The notes beneath the pieces are model-generated. The model worked only from the letters and a program-made list of their open reading frames with translations. It was not told the DNA's origin and did no database searches. DNA of 64,000 nucleotides from Notospermus geniculatus (taxonomy: Eukaryota; Nemertea; Pilidiophora; Heteronemertea; Lineidae). The DNA lies in contig NMRB01000185.1 in assembly GCA_002633025.1 (NCBI GenBank), positions 180,418 to 244,417 of the forward strand, written 5' to 3'. Shown one piece after another: positions 10,439 through 22,599 of the stretch; positions within the stretch are counted from its first letter, which is position 1, and each line of letters starts with the position of its first letter. A program made the translations under genes and the position numbers.

Positions 10439-12390
10439 TTACCCTGCGGCAACAGTGGTTGCAGGGGCAGCTGTAGTAGACCCAATTTCTGTGTTAAACT
10501 CCCCGAATATATCAATGAAGACGATGACACCTAACAGGACCATAGAAGAAACTAAAACTGCGTAGTTTGTATAGTTCGCATTCCGCTGCTGAGGAGTATC
10601 TTCATCGTCATCGTCATCGTCATCGGTAGGTTTTGGCTGGTTGGAAGTCCCGTTTGAGACACCACCACCGGCATCCCCGTCTGAGCCACCANTCCCCGTC
10701 TGAGCCGCCACCACCGGCATCCCCATCTGAGCCACCACCACCGGCAACCCCGTCTGAGCCACCACCACCGGCATCCCCGTCTGAACCACCACCACCGGCC
10801 TCCTCCTTTTCTTTTTTCTTATCTCTCTCCTTCGTCGTCTTGTTGATGTTGAGGAATGCCATCGTCGCCAACCCCAAACCAATGGCAGCTTGAATAGCAA
10901 TGGAAAACGCCAGCAAAACCAATAGAAAGTCTCTATACGTCTTCTTCTTGTCGTCTACAACTTCCTTCAGTTGCGTGGCGGTCGTAATCAGCAAGGACAG
11001 GTTCAGGACGCTGTTCGCGATGGTTTTTTTTGTAGCATACTTGTTCGAGTCGAAAGAGGTCGAAACCTTGAGTAGAAGAAGACGGAATATAAGGCAAGAA
11101 TTGTGACCATACACGCGATCGGGGCTTCAACTTCAAGTCGATGCTTCGAGATAAAAGTGGAGGCCTCGAGAAAATAGTCGGGGCCTCGAGTTATTAGGGA
11201 GGTTTCGCAAGCGCCCGGTTAGGCCCTACGACGACGTTTATCTATTGTGTGGGTATACCCAAACAATAGATAAACGTCGTCGTATGGCCTAACCGGGCGC
11301 TTGCGAAACCTCCCTGTTAATTCGAGGCCTCGACATAAAAAGACCAGGGGCCTGTTTCATAAAGTGACTTTAAGCTAATGGTACCATTAACTTCAATGCA
11401 TTTTCCATTTGGTTAAAGGTACCTTAAGCTTAAAGTCGCTTTATGAAACAGGTCCCTGGCCTCGAGATAAAAAAATCAACTCGTGGAATCAAAATGTTTA
11501 AAAAATCCATTTCCATGTCCTTTCCCAGCCACCGTGCGAAAGAGATTAAAAATGACGTCGGGAATTCTGTTCAGTGCACTTCAAATTCTGCGTGCTTGTT
11601 TTGTTTCCTAAAGGCCTGTCTACACGATCATACATTTGTTCAAAACATCATCATACATTTGTATGATGATGTTCATGGACAGATATATGATTGTGAAGGC
11701 TGTTTTCCCAACAAACTTGAACAGCAACCAACATGTATGATGATGTTCAAATTTGTGTGATGATGTTCATGGACAAATGTATGATCGTGTGGACTGTTTT
11801 CCCAACAAACCTGAACATGTATGATGATGTTCAAATTTTTAGCTGCATGTTTCATCTTGCCAATGCAAAACATCCCAAAAAAAATGTGTGATGATGTTCA
11901 GGCACAAATGTATGATCGTGTGGACCGTTTTCCCAACAAACTTGAAGATCATCCAACATTATCCTTTCTCCATCATACTTCATCATACAATGTCCATGAA
12001 TGTTGGACTGTAGATCGAAATCCACAACAAACTTGAACATCATCATACAAGTCTATGATGCCGTTTTGAACAATGTATGATGATGTTCAAAATTTTAGCT
12101 GCATTGTCACAAGACAGAAATCGACAAACAAGCTTGAACATCATCATACAAATGTATGATGATGTTTTGAACAAATGTATGATCGTGTAGACAGGCCTTT
12201 AGATCGGAGCGAACGTGAAACATCGAATGAGTGGAAAGTTTATCTATGATAGAAACAAAGAGAACATCACCAGATTGGCTTTCCACGCATTCGATGTTTC
12301 CTGTCAGTTTTATGAAAAGACACAGTGGAATAAAAAGGAAGGCATCCATACCTCATCCATGCTCATCAGTTTTTCTCCGCTGGACGGCAT
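10439..12390 (-). CDS. Ninjurin-like membrane protein N3 (type B)
   Basis: Exon 1 is 12390-12352 (MPSSGEKLMSMDE), exon 2 is 11066-10439. It opens VSTSFDSNKYATKKTIANSV. TM1 is followed by KTTKERDKKKEKEEA and then at least five GGGGSDGDA-type repeats (27 bp each), SNGTSNQPKPT, a seven-Asp run, TM2 and a TTAAPATTVAAG tail. One N at 10692 sits inside the repeat and the frame does not match on its two sides. As neighbouring repeats are in frame, this is most simply an assembly gap in a tandem repeat, not a real frameshift. This copy lacks the cysteine cluster. Its Gly-Ser-rich linker should be disordered. Confidence 0.85.
11197..11316. mobile_element. Near-perfect hairpin MITE with TTA duplication
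   Basis: Two arms of about 55 bp (GGAGGTTTCGCAAGCGCCCG and its complement) are separated by a short loop. TTA is on both sides (11194-96 and 11317-19). It is in intron 1 of N3. The same MITE is at 31834-31953 in N7, so it entered before the B duplication. Confidence 0.8.
11348..11457. mobile_element. MITE GGGCCTGTTTCATAAAG
   Basis: Inverted ends GGGCCTGTTTCATAAAG and its complement surround 'aagctaatggtacc'. N7, the sister copy, has the empty site (gaccaggcctcgag), so this entered N3 after the duplication. A partial copy lies at 38855-38940. Confidence 0.75.
11611..12199. mobile_element. TIR element with about 65-bp ends (AAGGCCTGTCTACACG)
   Basis: Ends are long inverted copies, AAGGCCTGTCTACACGATCA and on through 'catcatcatacatttg'. 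TA is on both sides. The interior is many copies of 'tatgatgatgttca' and 'cccaacaaacttgaa' in both orientations. It sits in intron 1 of N3 at the spot where N7 carries a different element. Confidence 0.75.
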
Positions 12391-12839
12391 TTTCTTCCAG
12401 TCCGAAGTATCCGGTCGCAACTTCTCAAATCGTCAGGCTTGCTCAAATAGGCCTTCCTAGGGATGCAGAGATTGGAACTGGGTATGAATGTTGTGAGCGT
12501 TGGCACTAGTGCTCTTGGTCTTCGCTGACTGCGTGCAATTCTCCGCGTTGTCCTTGGAAGGCGATAGGCCTATCAATGCCAACAAGACGTTTCCAACCCA
12601 CTGCGAGAACTGGAACGGAACGAACATTTGCTATTCTGTGTCAGTTGGTTGGTATGGTTCGACAGATCAACAAAAGCTCAACAAAGTAGTTCTTGCGAGA
12701 ATCGAACCCACATATATTGTAGACATTCTGGCTTAGGCCTATCATGGGTGCTGTCATCTTCACTAGGCACCGATCGCAACATGGTAAGTCGGTATAAGCA
12801 GGTAGCCTACATGTAGTTCAGCAGACGATAAGAAAATGA

Positions 12840-14150
12840 CCAACATCTAGATATTTCCTCGCCGACCTTAACGGAGCACGGTATTGGATCTAAAATGCGT
12901 TATTTGACTGCCGACTTAGAGGGGGAAGTAAAAGCATTTGCTTGTCTTTATTCATAGGACCCAATATCAACGGCGTTCAAACTCCAGACTTCACTGGGCA
13001 CTATCGGCCGTCGCCCAGCTTTTTGTGCGTGGAGTGTGGGGGAATTAACTTCCGGACATACGTAAAGGATGCGATCACAGAAGGAGGGCCGTGGGTGGAT
13101 GGGGCCTACTTTTGTTGTTAATAGTTTGTTCGTAAATCACCGACAAGAACGTACAACAACCTGTCAATGTATTCTTTAGTTGCAGTTGAACGTATATTAT
13201 AATAATTAATCAGGGAATCGGCCAACCGTTCAATTTCATTCGACTTTCTGTCATTTTTATTGACTGCGTCGTGAGTTTAAGCAAAATAGATATCTATTTT
13301 TAGTTTAATGTGAAATGGATGGCCGCCAAACGAATTTCATTGCTGACAAAAACATCAATGCAAGTAATATAAACTACAGCTACATTTTTGTTGGTAAATG
13401 GGCCGTAAAAAGGTGTCCTACATATACTCTAAACTCCCGCTTACCTGTCCCATTCCTCTCCCATACTCGGAAAAAATGACTAAGTCCTAAGTTGAAGATA
13501 ATGGGATGGGGTATAGTCAGAAACAGTAATGTCCTGTCCACTTACTTGTCCCACTCCCGAGCCTGGCAAAGAATGACAGCGTGCGATGTCTTCAACTTAG
13601 GATTTGGTCATTTTTTCCGAGTTCAGGAATGGGAGAGAAAGTGGGAGTTTAGAGTACCGGTGTCATAATTTCTCAACACCCTTGTCATAACGAAAAAAAC
13701 TGGCGTTGTCGTTAAGCCATCCATGCGTTCAGTAATTCTTCATCAAAACTTCATCAATCCTGTCAATATTACACTCTTAAAAAATTCTTGTCACCGCAAC
13801 TTGTCTGCGAATATTGACGAGATGTCTCTTTTCCGAGGATGACAAGTTGAAAACTTGTCAATTGACAAGATAGACCCTGTCAATTTAAGCATATGGCTGA
13901 GAACGAGTTCCAGCTTGTCAGAAGAAATGTTTTAGAGTGTAGCTACAACCTACATTTTTTTGTTAAAGGCTCATGAGAAGGTGCCCTAAATACATGTACC
14001 ATGAAGTCCTCGGTACACCTGTGCTTTTCGCAGCGTATTCTACGATTATTTTCAGAGGGAAATGGACGACTACCAGACATTTAACCTGGCTATAATCAGC
14101 TAAAAAATACCCATTTCCCTGTGAAAATGTAACAGCTCAACGAAGTTCTT
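12840..14150. other. Intergenic between N3 and N4, inverted repeats
   Basis: No gene. 13429-13657 is a fold-back (ctaaactcccgctta... with its complement about 190 bp away; the arms share 'cttcaacttagga'). 13770-13945 is a small element with 'acactctaaaa' type ends. The flanks resemble 1740-2300. Confidence 0.5.
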
Positions 14151-15080
14151 ACCGAACCTGGCGTTAAGATAACAAGATCTCGATAATTCTCACACGATCC
14201 TATGCATCAATAACCGACAAACTACCATGTAGTTCAGCATCATTCTTAAGTGATCCTGGCGTTAAAATAAACAACACCAAAACTGTGCGTTAAATGTTCT
14301 TGATGCTTTTTATGCTATCCTAATAAGCATTACAATGGATACAGGGGCGGATACAGAGGGGGGGTTCTGGGGTTGGAACCCCCCCNCGACAAATTGGCGT
14401 CAGTGAAGCGCATGCCTTCGACACGCGAGAGTCCAGTGGCCTCTACAGAACCCACCCCTCGAGAAAATCCTGGATCCGCCCCTGGTACATGTAGTTCAGC
14501 ATCATTCTACGTGATCCTGGCTTTAAAATGAACAATACACTGGCGTTAAAATGAATATTTCGTGATGATTCTTATGCGATCCTATTTAAGCAAATGAACA
14601 GTTGAACATCGTTCTACGTGGTCCTGGCGTTAAAATGAACAATACCAATACTGGCGTTAAAATGAATATTTCTTGATGATTCTTATGCGATCCTATAAGC
14701 AAATGAACAGTTGAACATCATTCTACGTGATCCTGGCTTTAAAATGAACAATACCAATACTGGCGTTAAAATGAATATTTTCTTGATGATTCTTATGCGA
14801 TCCTATTTAAGCAAATGAACAGTTGAACATCATTCTACGTGATCCTGGCTTTAAAATGAACAATACCAATACTGGCGTTAAAATGAGTATTTCTTGATGA
14901 TTCTTATGCGATCCTAATCAAACAAATGAATACTTCAGCATTATTCTTATGTGATTCTGGTGTTAAAATAAACTGTTCGACATTATTCTTGTTGATACTG
15001 GCGTTAAAATGAATCGTTCAAGATTAGTCTTATGCGATCCTAAACACTACAATGACATCTTGAAGATAATGTAAAATCAC
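14150..15080. repeat. Minisatellite block 4, longest run
   Basis: About seven monomers of the 115-bp family, more uniform here than elsewhere. They alternate 'TTCTACGTGATCCTGGCTTT' and 'GATTCTTATGCGATCCTATT'. It is interrupted at 14344-14487 by a hAT-like MITE. Confidence 0.8.
14344..14487. mobile_element. hAT-like MITE (CAGGGGCGGATNCAG ends)
   Basis: Begins CAGGGGCGGATACAG and ends CTGGATCCGCCCCTG, the common terminus of non-autonomous hAT elements. The interior is G-rich/C-rich with one N at 14386. No clear 8-bp duplication was found. Confidence 0.7.
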
Positions 15081-15729
15081 GGATATTTTCGCGGGCCACG
15101 AAAATAATTGTTTATTTACATTTTGTTGGTTTATGTCCAAGGCTTCTTTGTCTTATGAGTAATTTGTTGGTGGCATGCCCCTCTAGAAATTCTTTTCATA
15201 CCGAAAGTATTCAATTTGGTGTGTTGGCATGTCTCAAAAGTCCAAAATAACATTATGTAAATATCCATGTTTACAAACATTGAATGTAAACAATGAAGGA
15301 GCGGCAATGGTTGTAGTCACATGCTCACCTTCGGGGCAGCTGTAAACTCAGGAAACCGCGACAGTAATCACATTCGGGAAGCCTAGCTGACACCACTGTC
15401 GAGTGCAAGAACGTGGGAACCAATCAGAACACCTGTTACTCACTAAGGAGTAGAATGATTGGCTGATGGGAAAGGGGATTGTTAGGGTCAGCCTTATATC
15501 CTAACACAGAGGATACACGTCCACGATTTGGCACTCGACAGGCCTCCTAATAGGGACCCTAGCCGACTTCCTCAATAGGTGTCACTACTATAGTGGTTAA
15601 AACTATTGAAATGAAACTGACATCCCGGTTCTGATCAATTTCCCACACAACAGGCGTCCATTGTATAGGACCTGGTTTCGGTGTGCTGCCCTCTATCGTA
15701 GCTAGGCTCCCCACTAGGCCTAACAGCAG

Positions 15730-18173
15730 TTATCCTGTGGCAGCAACAGTGGTTGTAGCTGCCGGAAAAGGTGGAATTTCTGTGTTAAACTCCCCGAATA
15801 TATCAATGAAGACGATGACACCTAACAGGATCATAGAAGAAACTAAAACAGCGTAGTTTGTGTAGTTCGCATCCCGTTGCTGAGGAGTATCTTCATCGTC
15901 ATCGTCATCAGAATCGGTAGGTTGTGGCTGGCTTGAAGTCCCGTTTGAGCCACCTTCACCGGCATCCGGTTGTGGCGGATTGGTAGTCCCGTTTGAGCCA
16001 CCATCATCATCACCGGAAGCTTCAGCTTCTTCTATGCAGCACATACAACATGCACAAGCCGCGCGCATTTTCTTCTTACATTCTTCTTTTTTCTTCTCCT
16101 CCGTCTTGTTGATGTTGAGGAACGCCATCGTCAGCAACCCCAAACCTATGGTAGCTTGAATAGCAATGGAAAACGCAAGCAAAACCAATAGAAAGGCTCT
16201 ATGCGTCTTCGTCTTGTCGTCTGCAACTTCCTTCAATTGCGTGACGGTCGTAATCAGCAAGGACAGGTTCAGGACGCTGTTCGCGATGGATTTTTTCGTA
16301 GCATACTTGTTGGAGTCGAAAGATTTCGAAACCTTGAATAGAAGAAGACGGAATATAAGGGAAGAAAAATTTGTATGCAGGCTACAGAAAGCCTAGGCTA
16401 CAGGTTGTAGTCTACGTAGGCACGGAGGTAATATAATAGAGAGGTTTCGAAACCAAACGATATACATAAACTTTACGACAACAACGTTATTTTTCGTACT
16501 TCACATTAACACCCTATGGCATTACTCCTTTCTAGCCTAATCAAAAAAATTAGGGCTGTCCTAAGGAAGGCAGTGAGGGGAGTGAATGACAGGTCTTAAA
16601 ATAGCTCACAGCAAATAATAGCCTCGGGAAACCTTTTGTAGTAGTAGTTGTGGCCACTTGTACAATGTTAATGCAATTAGGGGGTAATTACTCTTGCAGT
16701 AATCCTTAGTGTGACTGTATGGGGCAATACTCAGAGGTATATGGTATACAGGTTTGCAGAATTGTAGCATTATGGTGGGGTGGGATTTGAGCTTGAAGAA
16801 AAGCTGAAGTTTGACCTTTCTCAATGCTTCAAGCATAGAGAAAATCTGACTTCAATGAAAGTGTGGCTAAAGTCAGACCCTAGCATACCGCCCGTCTTGC
16901 GTACATAAAAAAGCTGGAGAATTAACCCTTGCAGTTCTGAAAATGCCCAATGCTTGGCTTTCTGACGAGTGTGTCAGTGAGAAAAAATGCAGAGATGAAT
17001 TCAAATGAGATATCTAAAATCGCAATGGCTATTTGTACCGTCACGGTGCAAATAACGCCAAACCAGTTCTTTTTCACACCGTCGTAAACAGCNGCCCGCT
17101 AAGGTCATATCCGAATGGTGATGGTCCCTCGCTGAACAAAAGGACCGGACTTTCATTCCTGTCACACCGGGACAAACTGTCTCGATCTGTTTTAGAGAGG
17201 TTGAGATCAGCGACTTATCATGGATCCTTTATACGAAAATGGATCAAAATGTCGACAAAATTTGTCCTCGTTGTACAGATTTCTATCCATTATGTATAAG
17301 GATCCGTGATAAGTCACTGATCTCAACCTCCCTATTGCCCAGTCCAGACCGAAACGTAGGTTCATAGTGTGAAGGGGATCAAGATCACAGAAGTTTCTTA
17401 TGCTGAATACACACAGTTCGAGCTATACATGAACCCAATGTTCAGTCACACATCTTATTCTGTAAACCACACAACAAGGTCCAATTACTTTGCCATTCAA
17501 ACCACCATGGGCAGGTTAATCCTGCATAAACCCATTAAATCAGCCAGCAGTACCACACTTCCAAATTGTTATTATGTAATGTTAACAGATCTATATTGAG
17601 GAGAATCTATAAATAGAATTCAAACAGTTCTTCTTGATGATTGGCAGTCATTAGGCCCCGCCTTCCTGAGTTTGCCAGAAAGGAGTAATGCCATTAGGTG
17701 TTAACCAGATTTATATTGCATTTTCGGTACAAAAATAACGTTGTCGTTAACGTTTACGTTTATCTTTTGATTTCAAAACCTCACTAATATCTCCATGATG
17801 TAGGTTACAGAAAGCCAGTCTATCGTTTTCAAATAAGAAAACACAAATTTTGGCCCCGGGAATTCAAAAAAGAGATACGAAAAGTAGTCTAGCGCAGTCA
17901 GCAGTCGTGAAAGAGATTGAAGATGACGTCGGAAATAAATTCTGTTCAGTGCACTTCAAACTCTGCGTGCTTGTTTTGTTTCCTTGTCAGCGAAGGTGAA
18001 ACATCGAATGCGTGGAAAGCTAATCTATGATAGAAACAAAGAGAACAGCACCAGATTAGCTTTCCACGCATTCCGCATGTTTCCTGTCAGTGTTATGAAA
18101 AGACACAGTGGAATAAAAAGGAAGGCATCCATACCTCGTCCATGGTCATCCCCTTTTCTGTCCTGGACGCCAT
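15730..18173 (-). CDS. Ninjurin-like membrane protein N4 (type C)
   Basis: Exon 1 is 18173-18135 (MASRTEKGMTMDE|GTATGG), exon 2 is 16332-15730; together 213 codons in frame. Exon 2 starts VSKSFDSNKYATKKSIANSV. After TM1 come KTEEKKKEECKKKMRAACAC and CMCC, so a cysteine-rich patch lies close to the membrane. In ninjurins the TM1-TM2 loop is cytosolic, so this patch could be palmitoylated (inference). The linker has two GGSNGT repeats and a D5 run. The C-terminus differs from its sisters: EIPPFPAATTTVAATG. Intron 1 is long because it holds a 1.19-kb transposon. Confidence 0.9.
16510..17700. mobile_element. 1.19-kb TIR transposon with TTAA target duplication
   Basis: Left end CACCCTATGGCATTACTCC and right end (complement) CACCTAATGGCATTACTCC; TTAA on both sides (16506-09 and 17701-04). 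N6 shows the uninterrupted sequence (cacattaaccagattt), giving an empty site. A TTAA target points to the piggyBac or Kolobok type. It has no transposase frame. Inside is a second fold-back, 17199-17331 (gaggttgagatcag with complement). Confidence 0.85.
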
Positions 18174-18869
18174 TTTCTTCCAGTTCGAAGTCTCCGGTCG
18201 CAACTTCTCAAATCGTCAAGCTTTGCTCGAATAGGCCTGCCTAGGGATGCAGAGATTTGAACTGGGTGTGAATGTTGGGAGCGTAGGCACTGGTACTCTC
18301 GGTCTTTGCTGCTGATTGCGTGCAATTCGCCGCTTTCTCCTTGGGGTGCCTTCCACCGACCGCGATTAAATCAAAAATGCCAACAACACTGGACGACGTT
18401 TCCAACCCAGAGCGAGAATTAGAATGGAACGAAACATATTTATTTGCTTTGTCAGTTGGTGGGTCCATATATCAATCGTTCGACAGGTAAAAAAACACAA
18501 CACAAAAGCTGTGCACAAGAAGTTCTTGCGAGAATCGAATCCGACATCTGGCTTACCATCGGTGCTACCATCTACACTAAGAGTCGGTAAAACGGGAAGT
18601 TCAGCAGACGATAAGAAAAAGACCAACATCTAGATATTCCCTCGCCGGAGAAACAAGGAATATTCACCCGCCCCGCCCCGCCCCGCCCCACACCATAACT
18701 TCGTGACATGGCTTGGCAATCCTATACTGGTCCCAGTCTTTGCCGCTATATTTCCGCGGCGCTACTGTCCATGTTATGGAGTGTCAGAGCTCTCCGGGAG
18801 TGGAGTGCACTCAGTTTGGGAGTGGAGCTGCAAAGACGGGAACCAGTCTAGCAATCTTCCGGTTAAAAG

Positions 18870-19300
18870 GAGACGGCGTTAAAATAAACAACACCGATAC
18901 TGGCGTTAAAAGTTCTTGATGACTTTTTATGCTATCCTAATAAGCATTTGATTAGTTCAACATCGTTCTTACGTGATCCTGGCGTTAAAATGAACAATTT
19001 TACCAACACTGGCGTTAAAATGAATAGTTCTTGATGATTCTTATGCGATTAGCAAATGAATGTTATAACATCATTCTTACGGGATGTTGGCGTTAGGATG
19101 AAAAATACCAATACTCGCGTTAAAATGAATAGTTTCTTGATGATTCTTATGCGATCCAAAGCAAATCAAATGAATAGTTCAACATTATTCTTATGTGATC
19201 CTGGTGTTGAAATAAGCTGTTCGACATTATTCTTGCTGATACTGGCGTTAAAATGAATCGTTCAAGATTAGTCTTATGTGATCCTAAACACTACATTACA
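18870..19300. repeat. Minisatellite block 5
   Basis: Same family, at the type C/D border. It joins directly after a truncated '5' flank' of N4, where A and D units have the receptor signal exon; no such exon is present here. Confidence 0.7.
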
Positions 19301-20233
19301 AAACATGAGGTGCTATTCTGATTACTGTGGATACATGTAAATTGAAGATTCTTGTGAAATGAGAATATACATTTGGTAGCAAACTATGTTCTTGCACTGG
19401 TATTTGGTGAACAAAGTGTTCTTTTTGCGTAGAATTGTTTATCCGCACGTTTTTGTACTGTTCTTTACTGAAAAATAGGTTGGTACAGTAGAATCAGATG
19501 GTGGTTAATGACAGTGGATACTTTTGCAACTTGACACCTGTTACCTTCTGATTCTGAAATATACCATCATTGCCATGCAATTTCTGACTGAACAAACTTT
19601 GGCTCGTCTGACTGTAAGCCTCCTCTAAGAAAAAACCTCGGCACACTACATGTATGTTTTGTAATGACAATGACATCTTAAAGATAATGTATCACAGGTA
19701 TTTTTGCGGGCCACGAAAATAATTGTTTCTTTACGTTTTGTTTGTTTATATCCAGGCTTTCTTTGTCTTATGAGTAATGTGATGGTGGCATGCCCCTCTA
19801 GAAATTCTTTTGATACGGTACCGAAAGTATTGAATTTGGTACAGCGGGTTGCCATATCTCAAAAGTCCAAAATAACATTATGTAAACATCCATGTTTACA
19901 AACATTGAATGTAAACAATGAAGTCGTGATACATTTCAACACATGTGAGCGTTATTTGTGTGCGTGGGCCTAGCCTTGTGTTTGCCTCAAGCAAGGTTCA
20001 TTGGCACATGGATCCTGTCCGGTTCAGGTGTGTAAAAAATAGCTCAAATGGACTTTTGCGTTGTCGTATCCGGAAAACTAGGGGCAAACGGACCGGATCC
20101 GTGCGCCAGTGAACCCAGCTTTACGCAGCAATGGTTGTAGGGTTACAGTGGGTCACATTCGGGGCAGTTGTAACTCAGGAAACAGAGACACTAATCACAT
20201 TCGGTAGGCCTAGCTAATTAGGCCTAACAGGAG

Positions 20234-21254
20234 TTACCCTGCAGTTGGGGCAGCTGTAGTACCGGTAGACCCAATTTCTGTGTTAAACTCCCCGAATATA
20301 TCAATGAAGACGATGACACCTAACAGGATCATAGAAAGAACTAAAACAGTGTAGTTTGTATAGTTCGCATTCCGTTGCTGAGGAGTATCTTCATCGTCAT
20401 CCGCTTTATCAGAATCGGTAGGTTTTGGCTGGCTTGAAGTCCCATTTGATCCGACATCACCATCAGGTGTTTCACCGGAAGCCTCATGTTCCTCACTGCA
20501 GCACATACAATTTTCACAAGCCGCGCGAATTTTCTTCCTTAATTCTTTTCCTTTATTATCCCTCTCCTTCTTCGTCGTCTTGTCGATGTTGAGGAACGTC
20601 ATCGTCGCCAACCCCAAACCTATGGCAGCTTGAATAAGAATGGAAACCACCAACAAAGCCAATAGAAAGTCTCTATACGTCTTCGTCTTGGCGTCTAGAA
20701 CTGCCTTAAATTGCGTGACGGTCGTAATCAGCAAGGACAGGTTCAGGACGCTGTTCGCGATGGTTTTTTTCGTAGAATACTTGTTCGAGTCGAAAGAGGT
20801 CGAAACCTTGAATAGAAGAAGACGGAATATAAGGGAAGATTAAGGGCCGTATTCTAGAAGCTTCCTTAAGTGTAAGGTCGACCTTAATCTTTTGTATTCT
20901 ATCCTGCAAACAATAGCTAAAGGTCGACCTTACACTTAAGGACGCTTCTAGAATACGGCCCTAAATTTTTATGTAGGCTACAGAACGCCTACATGTGGGC
21001 TACTAAAAGTATACTGTAGGACAGGCTATAGAAAGGCTATACATGATAGGCTATAGAAAGCCTACAAGTGGGCTGTTGCTTATAGCCCAGGCCACAGAAA
21101 GCCTACATCGAATGAAGAAACACAAATTTTGGCCCCGGGGGAAAAAGATATATACGGTACAAAAAGCAGTCTTGCGCAGCGCAGCCTGCAGAATAAAAAA
21201 GGAAGGCATCCATACCTCTTCCTTGGACATCCCATTTTCTGCGCTGGGCGCCAT
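20234..21254 (-). CDS. Ninjurin-like membrane protein N5 (type D)
   Basis: Exon 1 is 21254-21216 (MAPSAENGMSKEE), exon 2 is 20806-20234; 203 residues. KYSTKKTIANSV replaces KYATKK. TM1 is about 59-83, then KTTKKERDNKGKELRKKIRA and the cluster CENCMCC, EEHEASGETPDGD, a short acidic linker, and TM2 about 163-184 ending FIDIFGEFNTE. It is nearly identical to N8 (for example RDNKG/RDNKR and IRAAC/IRVAC). It is head-to-head with an intact copy of the receptor signal exon 971 bp away. Confidence 0.92.
20844..20961. mobile_element. 118-bp hairpin MITE with TAA duplication
   Basis: Ends GGGCCGTATTCTAGAAGC and complement. TAA is on both sides. N8 has the empty site (gggaagattaaatttgta), so this insertion in intron 1 of N5 came after the D duplication. 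Confidence 0.85.
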
Positions 21255-22224
21255 TTTCTTCCAGGCGAAGAGTCCGGCCGCAACTTCTCAAATCGTCAAG
21301 CTTGCTCGAATAGGACCTTGGACGGTGTGAATATTGCGAACGTTAAACCCTAGTGCACCACTGCTCTTGGTCTTTGCTGCTGATTGCGTGCAATTCGCCA
21401 CTTTCTCCTTGGGGTGCCGTCCACAGACCGCGATAGGCCTATCAATGCCAACAACAGACAGGAAGAAGTTTCCAACTCATCGCGAGAACTGGAACGGAAC
21501 GAATTTGCTATTCTGTGTCGGTTGGTCTATATATCAATGGTTCGACAGATCAACAAAAACTCAACACAAAAGTAGTACTTGCGAGAATCAAACCCACATA
21601 ATAGGGGCCTAGACATTCTGGGTTAGGCCTATCATCGGTGCTGCCATCTACACTACTCTTCATTTCACTTTCGAATGGTGCGAGGTTTATGAATGATAGC
21701 TCCGCATCGGCTGGGTCAAATGTGACACACCATACATACATCAATCGATTTGTCTTTTTTTGCCGCTACAGGCATCATCTCTGTCATTTTCCCTAAAAAC
21801 GTGACATAAAGAAGTTCTTTCACCAACAGCAGTTCGTGTTTACGGCCGAAATGGCGGCCATTTTGAAATGACGCAATGCATCGCGCGCGTGTAAACACCG
21901 TGGCGAAATGAAGTGGGTTTTGAGAAAGGGATCAGTTATGTCGGCCTAACGCAAAAAATAAAGATAGCAAAAAGATACCGAAAAGAAAGACAAGTCGATT
22001 GATGTTTGTTTCGTCAAATTTGACCAAGCCGTTGCGGAGATATCGGCCCGTATTTGCCGTTACACTCCTACGGCGCTACTGTCCGTTTTGTGGAGTGAGC
22101 GCCATGGATGTTTTGTATTTTGAGATGGCCCCCAGCAGCATGGTAGGATGCAGGCCAAGTATCGGTGTACCAAGTAGGCCTAAAAGCCTAAACATCAGTT
22201 CAGCTACTTCCTCAGACAATCAAC

Positions 22225-22303
22225 ATGGCTCTCGATGACAGCTTCCGTTTCTTTCGCGGACGAAGTTTGTTGCTGCTCTTGGTGCTTGTCATTGCTTATC
22301 AAG
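22225..22303 (+). CDS. Intact extra nAChR signal-peptide exon
   Basis: ATG to phase-1 GTAGGC donor, 79 bp, reading MALDDSFRFFRGRSLLLLLV and ending AYQ. It is as complete as the copy at 36652. It could serve as an alternative first exon of the receptor gene (18 kb away, skipping N6-N8) or be an orphan. No receptor body exon follows before unit A2. Confidence 0.65.
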
Positions 22304-22431
22304 GTAGGCGTTCAACTTAACAAATTCGTCTCCAAATTGACGGATGATTTCTTTGTCTTGGTGACGTAATGAGGACATCGGATCGGGGTTAGTCACTTCA
22401 TATGAAGTTCGGCTACGATCCAGGGCCGGAT

Positions 22432-22586
22432 CCAGATTGACAGAAGGGGGCGGTCGATGGAGGTGGTGAGCACCGAAAGCGCGAAGGCTCGCCCCCAGAA
22501 AAATTTGATAATTTAAGTGCTTTTAGATGCATTTTCCTGGCATCTGAGAGCAAAATACTCACGCCCCCCCCCCCAGATCCGGCCCT
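22432..22586. mobile_element. hAT-like MITE (CAGGGCCGGATCCAG ends)
   Basis: Left CAGGGCCGGATCCAGATT, right AGATCCGGCCCTG. The interior has 'gtgcttttagatgcattttc'. It lies just 3' of the signal exon; the sister is at 37127-37307. The A units have the empty site (ctacgatcagtgg). Confidence 0.75.
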
Positions 22587-22599
22587 GCATCAGTGGTCG

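Noticed and set aside
10439-10900. True frameshift in N3
   Set aside because: The frame change coincides with a single N inside a 27-bp repeat, so an assembly gap is the simpler reading.
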